A stretch of 64,000 nucleotides of DNA from Rhodamnia argentea. Lineage: Eukaryota > Streptophyta > Magnoliopsida > Myrtales > Myrtaceae. The stretch is from NCBI RefSeq assembly GCF_020921035.1, contig NC_063158.1, positions 26,522,962-26,586,961 of the forward strand, given 5' to 3'. The position numbers were made by a program, and so were the translations under genes. Positions within the stretch are counted from its first letter, which is position 1; each line of letters opens with the position of its first letter. The notes under the pieces were generated by a model, which was not told the DNA's origin, ran no database searches, and saw only the letters and a list, made by a program, of their open reading frames with translations. Shown in pieces: positions 45,901 to 58,120 of the stretch.

Positions 45901-48372
45901 ATGAACAATGAAGAAATAACATCATAATAATGATAGGTTTCTAAGATACAACTGCATCAATCTAGATCCCCTAGCAAATGGTGAAGACATATATTGATAA
46001 CTATCATTATCATCACGCCAGACAAAAACAAGTTCATAATCAATTTAAGCATAAGGAACAATGGCAAAGACAAACGACTGATTAAAATTGAACGAGCATA
46101 AATAAGTGCATGTTTTGCTGCACATGGAAAAAGCAAAAGCAACTCTCTCGCCAAAATCAAAAGAATTTTATATCACTACAAGAAAGTTCCACATCGTGAA
46201 TTAAAAAAATGTAAGATACAAATAACAATAAATCTAAGGTTTGAATTGTTTAGTATTAAGATAAAATTAACATCTCCAACTCTAAAGGCAAAAGTTGAGC
46301 AACTTCGTTAAGAGAGAAGATCATACCAAGAGCACCCCAAATAAAATTAACCCGTTTCCTATTTTAAGTCTGATGCAAGGGAAAGTAAAACGCGTATTAT
46401 GTTGGTCCAAGCTAGTCCAATGAACAAACTATTTACAGCTGACTATCAGTAAAAACCAGCAAAGCATTTGTGCACATGAATTGAATGAATGTCAATGCGT
46501 GAAATTATACACAAAATAGTAGAGCATACATCAAAAGAAACATACTATTTGAGTGTCTCCCTTTGTCATGACTCCTAACACCTCATGAACTGTTGTATTC
46601 GTTTTCCGTGAGACAGCAGAAACCTTTGTGCCAACCTACAACAGAAGGGTAAAATTCTAAGCCATCTGCAGATGCCATTAGGTAAAAGTGCTCAATATAG
46701 AGAGGAAACGAAAATGGTGACCGCAGATCGAATAATGGAGTTGAAAGTGCTAGGGTAATTTGATGGTGAGTCATCTAATTCCTTGAAAGTTCACAAAAGA
46801 ATAGTCTGGTATGGAAGCTAGACATGGAATACAAATTGGAAAACCAAGCTCCATGAAAAGCCCATTGTTTAGGAATACAGAATATACTTCATGATGTATC
46901 CTAAAAGGGAACATAAGGCTCCTAGGCTCTAGTTAACAATGAATACTCGATAAATCTTATACATTTTGCAAATTAATGGACTAAATCCTTGAGTATTTGT
47001 CTTATGGTCTCTAACAAGGATCAGCCATTTAGATTCCAGAAAGTTCAATTGTATCATCTAAACTGTATTTTTCTTCGGATATTTACAAGATCATATGGCT
47101 TCAAGGTCATTTCAGTATTCTAAACTATGCTTAGCATACCATTTTCCTAAGTCCAAGTCAAAACAGACCTGACAGATGTCAAAGTTACAAGATTTAACAC
47201 GAAAAAAGCCAGTATGGGAAGTAGTGCAGACTCAAAACAGGTAAAGATAAGCACAAGTTTCACTAGGAGACTCCCCAACAGAAGACAAATGTGGATGTCA
47301 ATGATCAGCAAACAAGCGAGAGTATCTACGATACGACAGAAATACCAAATCGAAAAGGAAGGTCAAAGGATATGCAGCTCACGCCCCAGCCAAGCAAAGA
47401 CAATAAAGATCGAGTGGTCCACAGACTTGCAGGGCCAAAGGAGTCACTGCCAATCTTCAGAAGACTGGAAAAATAGAAGTTTCTCCCTTTTCACAGGACA
47501 AGTAACTTCTTTTACAACATATATAAGCACAAAATGGCAGTCCTGCTACTTACCATTTCCAGTGAACCTAGGAACCCTTTTGCTTGTAGTGGGCAAATCC
47601 GAAATTTCACAAAACTATATCTCAAGCAGATACAACCAAATTCAGTTTGAACCACCAATTAAATTAACCTTCCCCCTGATGAACAGATGAACTACAGCGA
47701 GGATTACTCAATGCTAAGCTAAAGCCTCGCTCATAATCAGCTCACCATCTCGTGCACCTCGAAACACATCATGAAAGGTTAACAATCAATCAAAAGATCA
47801 CTAAATCAAGATTAATCTCGGTCAAAAAGCTCAATGGCGTAGTTATTTCTAAGCACATGCACATCCTTGGAAATGCAGAACCATACCATATAATTAGTGA
47901 GAGCGGACTTCCCGGCATTGGGAGCGCCGATTATCCCTACGGCCAAAGACTTCTGATCTTCCTCCCTCACCGCCTTCTCCTCGTCGTTGTAGTCTTCATC
48001 ATCCGGATCCCCCAAGGCAGCCTCAAGCAGCATCTTGGCGAGCACTCTCCGCTTCTCCTCCTCCACATCCTCCTCCACCTCCAGAACCCTCATGGGCTTA
48101 TCACCAAACAACACCTGATCAGCTCTCCTCCTGTGCTCGTCGCTCCACGTGGGCTGTGGAGGGGCGCGGTCGTCGCCGGCACCCGAAGGAGAGACGCCGG
48201 TGGGGATGGCGTAATCGGCACTGTTGAAGACGGAATCGGAGTCGTTGTGGTCGGAGTCCTCCTGAGGCTGGGCCGAATAGGGACGGAGGAAGAAGGTGGG
48301 TGAGGTGAAATTGGATGGGTGGGGCCCGGTGCGGGGAGCGGCGAGAGTTCTGAGCGCTCTCAAAGTCTTCAT
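42913..48372 (-). CDS. ERG: Era-like GTPase with KH domain (ERG), probably mitochondrial
   Basis: Eight exons give 426 aa: 47887-48372, 46546-46635, 45750-45895, 44641-44799, 44418-44484, 43390-43497, 43129-43268, 42913-42997. The first ~100 residues look like an organelle-targeting leader followed by an acidic linker. The G domain has G1 GAPNAGKSALTNYMV, G2 region RKTNTT, G3 DTPG, G4 NKIDLVEKK and G5-like SGLKGSG. The C-terminal KH domain shows RKILVGKKGSKIGTIGIEAN and ends LILQVRVK. Era proteins bind the 3' end of small-subunit rRNA during ribosome assembly; plant ERG (remembered At1g30960) is mitochondrial and needed for seed development. Intron 5 starts with GC (CAG|GCAAGG), a second GC-AG intron in this window. 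Intron 1 is 1.25 kb. A broken copy of exons 6-7 lies at 52863-53198. Confidence 0.94.
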
Positions 48373-49779
48373 CTTTCTCCGTGGCTTCAAGGCGGCTTCT
48401 ACGGGAGTCTCATCAATCGGGAAGAGGACGAGGTTTGTGAGACGTCTGGTTTTCTTTTCCAAGGTTTCGGCTTTGCTTCAGTTCACAGGGTTTTAGGGGT
48501 TTTTGTCTTGCTCTGCTGCTGCTCCTCTCTTTCTTCTGCAAAAAGAAGAGAGCTTGTTTTGTGCGCGTGGTGAACTGGAAATTTGGAAGAATCGACTATT
48601 GCAATGTAATCAAAGGCCATTTTAGCATATGAAACTTAGATTCCCATCGTGTGAAATTGGAAATTCATGAGGAATTTACTTCATTCATTATATTTAAATT
48701 TAAGGCCGAATCAATTATGAACTCTCATGTACTTATAAAATTAATTAATTAGTTACGCGAATGGGGTGTCACTTATGGGATGTTCAATTAAATGAAAAAA
48801 TCGGACTTGAACGTTTCGATAGTTTTTGATGTTTTAGAGTATTGTTGGGTGAATTGTTGTGCAATAATTTGGCTAAACTGAATTTACCGAAACCTCCATT
48901 CCATGATTTTTTGTCCTCTTACAACCAGACAAAAAGAATCCTAATTCTTTTTCATTATTACTTAAATTGAACAAAGAAATTAAAATATTCATTCTATTTC
49001 TATTCTTTTCCATTTATTCTGTATTTCAAACATCGCTAAGGTATTGTTTTTTGACCTCTAATAATGAACGTTTGGAGAAAAAAAGGATTTGACGAATCTG
49101 GAGCTGTACTAACTCTTTAAATCCTGGTGAAGCCAATATAAATCACAAAAAGTCAAGCCTCGAGGTGAATTATGCACCAGCTAAAAATCCCACCATTCCT
49201 ATTTCGTCCAAGAATTTTTTTTTCTAGGTCGGGATATCATGTAAGAATTTATAAAAGAGTGTCATGAAAGGTTTATATAAAAGTCCTTCTAAAGTTAAGA
49301 TAAGTATCCGTTTGTATTACTATATCATAAATTTGACATAATGTGTTCGAACTTCAATCGCATATTTCACAATTAAAAGTCGTTGCAGGGTTTAAATCAC
49401 GGTATTGATCGAAAACTCGACTCCAACATCGTGCATCGCGCTTTTAGCCTTTTACGCCGAGTTGAGGGCACCAAACGTTCGAGGCCCATCGATCCGACTC
49501 GGCTCGACCCCTGTCCGACCCAATTTGATTTCTGTCAAAGATATCTCATTTGGGAAAGAATCGACAGCGTAATGAATGGCAAAGTGAAGTATATATAGCC
49601 GAGTCGAGGATCCCGGCCGACCCAACACGGAAAAGGCGTATCGCAGGAACACTAACAGCGAGCGCATCTTCTTTCGCTTGCTCGCTCGCTCCAAGCTTGC
49701 AGGTCAATGGAACGATGACAACATCACGTAAAGCAAGCTCCTTTAACCTCTCAGTCCACCTACTGAGCTGAACCCCGGC
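48373..49779. other. Divergent intergenic region between ERG and EMB1025-like genes
   Basis: Contains both promoters; 48600-49400 is AT-rich and featureless, and the last 400 bp is GC-richer leader-like sequence for the plus-strand gene. Open frames at 49383-49830 are not supported as genes. Confidence 0.6.
49590..49598 (+). promoter_or_regulatory. Candidate TATA box of the EMB1025-like gene
   Basis: TATATATAG lies about 180 bp upstream of the ATG at 49780, within a locally GC-rich flank, a plausible distance for a plant TATA box and short leader. Confidence 0.5.
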
Positions 49780-51741
49780 ATGCCCACCATCCATATCTCC
49801 ACACATGTGCTCAAGTTGAAGCCCAACCACCCTCCCCTGCGTCGATGTAAGTCCTCCCTCCTTCCCTCTGTCTCTTCCCTCCGCTGCTATTCCTCTTCAG
49901 CTGTCGCTGTCCCCTCCCACGAGCCCGTTTCGTCTCCTGAACCCCCGATTCCCGAGCGCATCTTCAATTCGGCCAAAAAGTCGGGCACTTACACTTCGGG
50001 CGATTCCACATTCTACTCTCTCATCGACAACTACGCCAGATTGGGCGATTTCGGCTCCTTGGAGAAGGTCCTCTATCGGATGAAGCGTGAAAGACGCGTG
50101 CTTGTCGAGAGGAGCTTCATTTGCATCTTCAAGGCTTACGGCAGGGCTAGCTTGCCCGAGAAGGCCATCCATTTGTTCGACCGGATGGTTGATGAGTTCC
50201 AGTGTAAGCGGACTGTCAAGTCGTTCAATTCGGTCCTGAACATTATTATCCAAAGTGGTCTTTATAATCGCGGATTTGAGTTCTTTTCTTATGTCGTTAG
50301 TTCTAGCCAGATGAATATTTCACCGAATGTGCTTAGTTATAATCTAGTCGTAAAAGCTGCGTGTAAGATTGGAATGGTTGATAGAGCAGTCGAACTGTTT
50401 AGGGAAATGCCTTTGAGAAGTTGTGTACCCGATGTGTTCACGTATTGCACTTTGATGGATGGGTTGTGCAAGGAGGGTAGAATTGAGGAGGCGGTTTCCT
50501 TGCTGGATGAGATGCAAATGGAGGGTTGCTTTCCAAGTGCCGTGACATACAATATTTTAATCAATGGGTTGTGCAAGAAAGGTGACTTGAGACGCGCAGC
50601 CAAGCTTGTCGACAATATGCTCCTTAAAGGATGTGCTCCAAACGAGGTGACTTACAACACACTTATTCACGGTTTGTGTCTCAGGGGAAAGTTAGATAAG
50701 GCTGTAGACCTTTTGAATCGGATGGTTGCTAGTAAGTTTGTGCCCAATGATGTCACTTACGGAACAATCATCAATGGATTGGTGAGGATGGGACGAGCCG
50801 TCGATGGGCTTCAAGTATTGAAATTCATGGTGGAAAGGGGATCCCATGCAAATCAGTACGTGTACTCCACCCTCCTCAGCGGGTTGTTCAAGGAGGGAAA
50901 GTTTCAAGAAGCGAGGAGATTGTGGCAGGACATATTATGCGAACCCAATACTGTAATGTATAGCGCTTTTATCGATGGTTTGTGTCAAGAAGGGAAGCCG
51001 GAAGAAGCCAAGGAAGTTCTCTTGGAAATGATAAATAAGGGGATTGCCCCCAATGCTTTCACTTATAGCTCATTGCTTAGGGGTTTTTTTAGGACAGAAA
51101 AATCAGAGAAAGCTATTCTTATGTGGGAAGAGATGGAAAATAACAATGACTTCACCAATGCTGTCTGTTATAGCGTTCTTATACATGGATTGTGTGAGGA
51201 TGGAAAGCTGGAGAAGGCTATGATGGTATGGAAGAACATGCTTGCTAGAGGATTCAAACCTGATGTTGTGTCTTACACTTCACTTATTAAAGGCCTTTGT
51301 GATAATGGAGAGCTCGAAGAAGGTCTGAAACTATTTAATGAGATGCTCTGTCAGGGGCCCAGTTGTCAACCTGATGTCGTCACTTATAACATACTTTTCA
51401 ATGCATTATGCAAGCAGGGTAACATCTCCCATGCCCTAAATCTTCTGAACAATATGCTGCATCAAGGATGTGATCCCGACTTGTGCACATGTAACATTTT
51501 CCTAAAAGCTTTAAGCGAAAAGTTAAATCCACCTCAAGATGGAAGGGAATTCCTAGACGAGCTAGTGCTACGTCTATTCAAACGGCAGAGAGTTGTGGGA
51601 GCATCCAGAATTCTAGAAGTGATGCTGCAAAAATATTTGCCTCCAAAAGCATTTACTTGGGAAAAGGCTGTTCAGCAGCTTTGCAAACCTAATAAGGTTC
51701 GAGTTGCAATTGACAGGTGCTGGAACGAACTAGTTTGCTGA
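49780..51741 (+). CDS. EMB1025: P-class pentatricopeptide repeat protein, EMB1025-like
   Basis: One uninterrupted ORF of 653 aa from ATG 49780 to TGA 51741. The first ~60 residues are Ser/Arg-rich with few acidic residues, like a mitochondrial or plastid leader. About fourteen 35-residue P-type repeats follow, with the usual VTYNxLIxGLCKxGxxxEA pattern (DVFTYCTLMDGLCKEGRIEE, AVTYNILINGLCKKGDLRRA, DVVSYTSLIKGLCDNGELEE). There is no E or DYW tail. P-class proteins bind organellar RNA sequence-specifically for stability, splicing or translation. Best remembered match is Arabidopsis EMB1025 (At4g20090), whose loss stops embryo development. That gene neighbours PTAC14 and AAH in Arabidopsis, which supports the call. 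No intron is needed. Confidence 0.93.
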   Translation: MPTIHISTHVLKLKPNHPPLRRCKSSLLPSVSSLRCYSSSAVAVPSHEPVSSPEPPIPERIFNSAKKSGTYTSGDSTFYSLIDNYARLGDFGSLEKVLYRMKRERRVLVERSFICIFKAYGRASLPEKAIHLFDRMVDEFQCKRTVKSFNSVLNIIIQSGLYNRGFEFFSYVVSSSQMNISPNVLSYNLVVKAACKIGMVDRAVELFREMPLRSCVPDVFTYCTLMDGLCKEGRIEEAVSLLDEMQMEGCFPSAVTYNILINGLCKKGDLRRAAKLVDNMLLKGCAPNEVTYNTLIHGLCLRGKLDKAVDLLNRMVASKFVPNDVTYGTIINGLVRMGRAVDGLQVLKFMVERGSHANQYVYSTLLSGLFKEGKFQEARRLWQDILCEPNTVMYSAFIDGLCQEGKPEEAKEVLLEMINKGIAPNAFTYSSLLRGFFRTEKSEKAILMWEEMENNNDFTNAVCYSVLIHGLCEDGKLEKAMMVWKNMLARGFKPDVVSYTSLIKGLCDNGELEEGLKLFNEMLCQGPSCQPDVVTYNILFNALCKQGNISHALNLLNNMLHQGCDPDLCTCNIFLKALSEKLNPPQDGREFLDELVLRLFKRQRVVGASRILEVMLQKYLPPKAFTWEKAVQQLCKPNKVRVAIDRCWNELVC

Positions 51742-52692
51742 CTTTTTCCTGGTGAGTGTCTTCTTTTATTACACCACATATTTGTCGATTTTTTTTTTTT
51801 CAGTACTAAAATGTTAAATTTGATATGCTCATCAACATGCCAAATTTTGGTTTTGTCAAAGCTAGATAAGCTGATGTTTAGCTGGAGAAACCATTTGAAC
51901 GTCGTAGCTTTAAAATCATCAATATGATTTTGATGTGGCCTATTGTGCATATACGTTTATATTTTTCACCTATTCATTGATGTTAGGTTAAGTATATCAA
52001 TTGTTCTACTGAGGCTAGCCTTTTAAGACTGCCATGTGGACTCTTTTCATTATATATCCGACAGCTTTCTCATGCAAAGCAATGAGTGACATTATCCAAT
52101 CGTGTGCTGCTGTTCCCTTCAGGAAACTGAGACCAACATTTTGAAGATCTCAAAGCTTTTGTTGCCTTATATGATTTATTGTTCCGTTATCAAATAGTGA
52201 CATTAGAACCATCTACAAGACTTCAAATGCATAACAATCATTCGCTAAAGACTTCGAAACTACGGAGTAAAATCATTTGCTAACAATCTTCCTGAAGCAC
52301 TATATCGTGCTGAGTAAGATATTATAATTTTGCTTTAACTTTGCAGATTGATGATTTGGATATCACTGATATAGTGACATAGGAGCACCTACATTAGTTT
52401 CTCTTGCTCTTCCTGTACATGGATTAAATTTTCACTTCAGTATATGTTTTCTATGTTTGGTGGATGAGAACTACAGTTGTAGTTTCAGCACGGGTCTGCA
52501 CATTTCAAGCATCTTTCAGCAGAAGTGGAGGAGAATATGCCTACAAGGCAGTCTCAAGATCCTGGTACCTAAAGTTGAAGAGTGCATGGATGCGTTGGGA
52601 AAGGTAATGGTTTCTTGTGCTGAAGCAGCCTTCACTTATTTCTCCTGATAATTGTTTGGATTACTCCATCAGGAACTGAACTTTGGACATGT

Positions 52693-52734
<42 letters not shown>

Positions 52735-52862
52735 ATGCACACCCACACCCCTGCACACAAAGAAACTCGTGTGTACTACCTAAGTATTCTTCTTTCAAAT
52801 CATCAAAAACTTACAGAGGTAGTTTTACCAGTTGACTGTTTTATTGTAATCAATTGTTAGTG
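51742..52862. other. EMB1025-like 3' flank
   Basis: AT-rich with a (CT)n run at about 52692-52735. A 63-codon frame at 52457-52648 is not recognisable; it may be part of a 3' UTR. Confidence 0.5.
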
Positions 52863-53198
52863 CAAACTTAGTTTAAAGACCTTGGCACGGAAACCAATGG
52901 AGATGATAGAGGAAGTCCGGGGAAACACATACTCAAAGTTGTGGAGGGAAGTAGTTGGGCAAGTTTTGTCCGTTACAGGTTATATTATACATTTTGTCTC
53001 TGGATGATCCTAAATAAATAGTCATTGGGATATTGACCAATGTGAAGATGTGGCCATTTCAGAAAATTCCAAGTGCTGTTGAGCATCAATTGGTGGGCTG
53101 GAAAGAGTTAAGAGATGGTTCTTTTAGGATTGAATAGCTAGTCATTTCCCACAAACATCACGCAAGATTGTGGTTTGGAAGAAAGGCTCTAAGGTCAG
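52863..53198 (+). pseudogene. Unprocessed ERG pseudogene fragment (exons 6 and 7)
   Basis: 52871-52980 aligns with ERG exon 6 (shared words AAAGACCTTGG, CCAATGGAGATGA, AGTTGTG). 53063-53198 aligns with ERG exon 7, still reading VEHQLVGWKELRDGSFRIE, a stop, then LVISHKH-type text and GAAAGGCTCTAA. The intron between them is also related (GATATTGACCA near its 3' end, followed by a TTTCAG acceptor), so this is a copied genomic segment, not a processed transcript. Exons 1-5 and 8 are not visible nearby. It lies about 10 kb from ERG, in the opposite orientation. Confidence 0.82.
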
Positions 53199-53956
53199 GT
53201 ACTATGTTCTAAACCGCTTTCTTGGTTATTTTATAAACCTCTTCATTGGTTTGTACTGGTAGGTGATGCTGATTTTATGTCTTGTTACTGCTCTAACCAT
53301 GCAAAGGGCATCCTTAACCTCAGGGCATGCAAACTAAAAGAGGAGTTAAATAGCTAAGATCTTTATTTGTCCGGGATTTACATCATGTCTGCCAGGTTAG
53401 ATTGTAATCGAAAAGAACTCAACATCAGGAACTTGTTACTCCTCTAAGCCATTGTTCCGGTATTTTATGAGGTATGTTGTTTACAGCGCAATCACCCTAC
53501 TTGCTAATGTTGGGATGACGGAGCATCAACACGCCCTGGAAGATGATGAACAAGGTTGGATGCAATGCGATAAGGAGCTATAAGATGCACAGAAAACGTT
53601 GTTGTTGTTTTTGTATCGTTGTGACCGGTTATTTATTCTTGCCAAAATGTCCATCTGTTTCTTGATGAAGGTATTTCATTCTTATTGCTTACAGCAAGTA
53701 ATTGTACCTCACCGATCAGTGCATAGGAAACCTTTCTCAGTTAGTTCTGTCTTTCACAATTATGTACATAGGACAGTTCTCTTTTTCACTGATTTGGGTG
53801 AACGATTCATTCAAGTAGTGTAAGATCTAAACTTGCGCAAAGAAGAACTGCAATGTTAATCTTTGTGGTGGGAATGGAGGAAAGACCCTGGAAAATGATA
53901 CAAAAAGATTGCAGGATCTTATTTGGACAAACAAAGAGAGATGCATTTGCCATTGT
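53199..53956. other. Intergenic region before the ZIP gene 3' end
   Basis: Continuation of the duplicated segment or unrelated sequence; no gene recognised. The short plus frame at 53599-53823 has no features. Confidence 0.45.
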
Positions 53957-55867
53957 CTATGCCCAGGTGGCCAAGAGAGACATGGAGGCAGAGCCCAAGA
54001 GGAGAGAGAGATTTGCACCCATCTGGAGCTTGAGATTGTGGAGCATGATGGGGTTCATGTAATCGGCTGCAATCAGATCCACGAGCGCCATGTAAGTCAG
54101 TATCCCGGCTGATGCAGAGTTGAGGGACCCTTCCACAATGAGAGCGCTCGGCTTGCCCTCCTCATACATGGTCGACATCCCCATTCCTACGCCTATTCCA
54201 ACTGGCGTCGTGAGGCAGAAGAACGCCACCATCCCTGCTATTTTCCGGGGCTCGAACTTGGCCTGAGAAATGCATCCTCCGAGCCCGATGCCTTCAAATA
54301 ACTGGTGAAAGGTCAGTGCTGCTACAAGAGGCTTGATGGTTCGAGGACTCTCAGATGCTCCTAGTGATACTCCTATTATCACGGAATGAACCACCACCCC
54401 TAATTCCAGCACCTGCAGTCGAATCCAATTCAAGGTACCAAAGGCACGATTCAGACTCTTCTCTTCGATTTGATGACCAAAGAGACAAAAGATGGTAGTG
54501 TAACTGTTGTCTCGTCAAAAGGCTAGAACGTATTCTCAGCACCAGCTGCGGTGGAGATCTCAAGTCAATGAATGCGCATCCCCCACCACCAGCCTATAAT
54601 ACCCAACGTACTGATCTCGTACCATCCATGCGTACTTGAATAGTATTAGTTACAATTCAATTGGTTTATGCTTAATGTGGTGGATTGTGCATCAGATATT
54701 GTCAACTCTCTCGACAGTACCATGTTACAGATAAACGGGCACCATAACACAAACATTTAACAGCCCCATTCTACATGAGTTCCGGAGCCTTAGGATCGAT
54801 TTTTCTTTTCTTCTTTTCGGCTTTTCTGTGGGGCTTCCCCAGTTCGGAGCTTAATGGCTCAGCCTGTAACTTCAAAGATTTCGGCATTAGGTTTGTCTTA
54901 GAACCACACCAGAAGTTCCTTCCTTGAACAGTTGAATCGAATGGACGACGAAAATATTTGTTGTCTTTTCTTCTTTTTCAAATATTTCTATTTGTACTTT
55001 GAAAATGATTTGGGGGGTTTAATAATAAATAAATAATAAAAATGGACATCACTTAAATCATGAAAGTGATTTTTGCTTGTTATGTAATTCCGTTATGGCT
55101 TAGTTTTGAACACCTGAGAAGTTAAATGAACCAAAAGCCACATTTTTTCAAACTCTTTCTAAAAGAATAACCTTTTCAAATGCATTTAAGAAATGCAAAT
55201 TGATATGAACTGGGCGGGGGGGTTTTGTCTGAACCTGAGAAACGATGCGATGCCTTATGAGCTGAGAAGACTTGAAGTCGTGGGCAGAGCCATGAGCATG
55301 CCCATGAGTCGCATGAGTGTGCACCTCGTGCATGTCCTTCTCCTCGTCCCCCTTCCCCGCCACTGCCGCCGGCAACTCATCCGCCGCCTTGCCAAAGTGC
55401 GACCGCTCGAAGTAGCTGGTCGCGAACGTGTCCACCATCATCGTCCCAATGGCCGCGAGCATCGCGAAGAACCCCGCGAAGGGGAAGTTGTGCCACGGGG
55501 TCTCGCCGAGGGAGGGGCTGGCGAGGCTGGAGAAGGCGTCGGGGAGGATGTGGACGAAGGCCGTGGAGAGGATGACGCCGGCGGCGAAGGACTTGATGAG
55601 GAAGAAGATGGGGTTGTCCGGGTGGAGGGAGGGGAGCTTCTTGCCCAGGATGGGGAGGGAGACGCCGAGGAAGCTGGCGGCGAGGATGGAGAAGATGGCC
55701 GCGAGCTTGTACTTGAGAGCTTCTTGGTGTCTAGCGTTATGGTAAGGTTTCTCGAGAGCAGGGAGTTGGGTTTTCATCGTACTCTCACACCTGCACTCGG
55801 CAGACGCAGCAAGGAGGACTAGGAGTAGGAGCACAAGCGACAAGAAGATGCACCAGAGCTTGACCAT
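53957..55867 (-). CDS. ZIP: ZIP-family Zn/Fe transporter
   Basis: Two exons, 55235-55867 and 53957-54412, give 362 aa. An N-terminal hydrophobic signal or anchor ([20 protein letters not shown]) precedes TM segments beginning [20 protein letters not shown]. The cytosolic loop between TM3 and TM4 is histidine-rich ([15 protein letters not shown]), a metal-binding feature. The ZIP signature metal-site helices are intact: [12 protein letters not shown] (TM4) and [14 protein letters not shown] (TM5). The C-terminus [11 protein letters not shown] is typical of plant ZIPs. These proteins bring divalent metals into the cytosol; subgroup is nearest plant ZIP1/3/5-like, but substrate cannot be set from sequence. 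The ATG at 55867 is preferred; the open frame continues upstream without an ATG or any conserved sequence. A TTAAATAC motif lies about 80 bp upstream. Confidence 0.94.
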
Positions 55868-57636
55868 GGCGGCGTCTTCTCCTCCGCCCTGTTTCTTTCT
55901 GATTTCGAGACAGAAATGAGAGCTCGGTTCTTCCAAGTTGGGAGTATTTAACAGTTCGAGCGGTGCTGAGGTGGCACGACCGAGGACGAGGACAGATTTA
56001 TAAAATTGATGGATAACTTGAAAGAGTAAGATAAGGTGGTCATATTCGTTCACAAAACTTTTGATATTTGACCGTAGACGTGATATTAATTTGACGACAT
56101 CTACCAAAAATGAAAAATCGCTAGTATCACAGCATGTTATAATATGTGATGGCTTCGGTCTCTGGACGTTATCATATCGATATGACGAAGTTACACCATT
56201 CACTAAGATTTAATAAGATAACTTAATTTCGAAATATTATTCGTAGTGAGCGTGAGATTCTTATCTCCAAAGTTTAAAGAAGTGAATTTCGATTTGATAG
56301 CTGCTAACTCCATCTTTAAATTAATGATTAAAAAGAGAAAGATAAAGTCGCATTATGAGTTTAGTGAGAAGTGCAGAAATATGGCGACATGCAGAGCCCC
56401 ATGCAGCCTGTGAGGAACAGGAGGGAAAGAGACGAGCGTGTGGGCGAGCGACCCAAATGTCGACATGATGAGTTAAAACCCTCCCTGCCTCCTCCTCAAT
56501 TAAAGTGATAGTTGTTAAGGAAAAGTTCTCCTGAATACTCTCAAAAAATAAAAAAAAGGCCTCAACTTTTCTCTACTACTGTCATATGCTGAATTGAGCT
56601 GAAGTGACCAAGCCACCGCTTCCGCTTCCACTCACAGCCCCAGTGTACCTAATGTACACCTCCAAAGATGGCCAGACCAGCATTCTAGGATTTGGGGGCA
56701 ACAATGTAAGACTTTTAGCCTTCCTCTGTTTTGACCCCATTTACTGATTTACAGGAAGTGGTGAGAGGACATAGAAGCCACACGTTAACCAGAGAGATCA
56801 AAGAGATGAAGATAAATACATAGCCGCACCCCTACCACTTTACCCAATTTTTCCAAATGAGCGGGAGTTTGTATGTAACTTTGGTTCTGCGACTCTATGA
56901 ATTGTATCCTGAAACTAGCGAGTTGCGCTTTATATCCCATAACTTGATCGATCGAGCTATCCATAGAAGAAGTAAGATTTTAATGCGATGGAATTGACTC
57001 GAATCTGTAAGCTTTGAATAGATAAAATAAGCGACGCTTGTTAAGTATGCTCGAAAATAGAATACTTGCTTGTTTAAAGTATCGATTTGTATGTGTCGTT
57101 CCAAAAGTTGAACTTTGTGTCCTTTTTTAATGTATTTGTAACTCGGACAAGGGGTCCTAAAGACCGGTTTTTTATGCAAACTCCTTACGAAAAGAAGATG
57201 CTTGACAAGTCCTTTCAACAGAGGAAATATGAGGAGAACCAAGAAGGAAAGTCCTCGTCGCCTTGTCCTACCATATTGAGACGGCAAAGCAACGGTGCTG
57301 GCCCTTCTCTTTTGCTGATCAGCAAGGATCCAATACGCGACTCCCAACTACGTAGCGATCATAGTAGCGGTACCACCCCCATGAGAATATTAACAAAAAT
57401 AATAAGGTCGAACGTGGCAAGGTACGCTTTTTGATGGAGAGAGTTTCAGTTTCTGGTGTAGGTTCTAAGCTAAGTTCATCCGCTTCAATGCTGGCGAACC
57501 CAATGCTTCCAGCACTTAAATCTTTTGTATAATGTTATTGGAGTAAGGAGGCATCGCTTGCCCATTTGCCTACACAGCTCAAGCTTCACCTTCTCTTCAT
57601 CACCTCCACCATTAGTGCTCTCGCATTAATGCCCCG

Positions 57637-57673
<37 letters not shown>

Positions 57674-58120
57674 CTGTTTTCTTAGATTTACCACATCAAG
57701 CGTGTACTGTTTTGTACCACTCAGGATGTGATGTTAGCTGTAGCCATAGGTTCGTATGAATTGATGTTAGAGCCATCCACTGTATCAAAAGTTGCGATCG
57801 AGTGACGTGATGGGAATTGTGGCACTTGTCACGCCCACGGTATTGCAGCGGCTTAGCCCACGTCAAAGAGACGAGACTTCGAACTGTGGTCTTCAGGATT
57901 CTCCTCCGTTCCAAGTTTAGTACTCACAACCAATCATTCCTTTAGATTGCAAACCGATGGACTCATTTAGACAGATACCTACTGACCAAACCTTCAGCAG
58001 CACATCAGGACATACACGGAAGAGTAATAGCAGAGACTTCGCCAAATAAGAGATGGTAAATGCAGCTTAAGAAATCCTGTTAAATTAATCAGATTGCACT
58101 GTACATAGTCGAATAGTTCT
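55868..58120. other. Intergenic region between ZIP and AAH genes
   Basis: ZIP promoter side (55868-56400), a mostly plain stretch, a (CT)n run at 57640-57668, and the AAH 3' flank. A distinct block at about 56895-57434 is listed separately. No gene is supported. Confidence 0.55.
56895..57434. other. Block open on both strands, possibly organelle-derived DNA
   Basis: Both strands are open for over 110 codons here (150 on minus, 115 on plus), and base composition is more even than in its surroundings. The minus frame (KGLVKHLLFVRSLHKKPVFR) resembles no protein I know. The texture suggests plant mitochondrial intergenic DNA moved to the nucleus, but this is an impression only. Confidence 0.25.

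Noticed and set aside
47214-47690. 158-codon plus-strand frame
   Set aside because: Lies wholly in ERG intron 1 on the opposite strand, with no recognisable motif.
55193-55822. 209-codon plus-strand open frame rich in Arg, Glu and Gly
   Set aside because: Antisense of ZIP exon 1, whose high GC content leaves both strands open.
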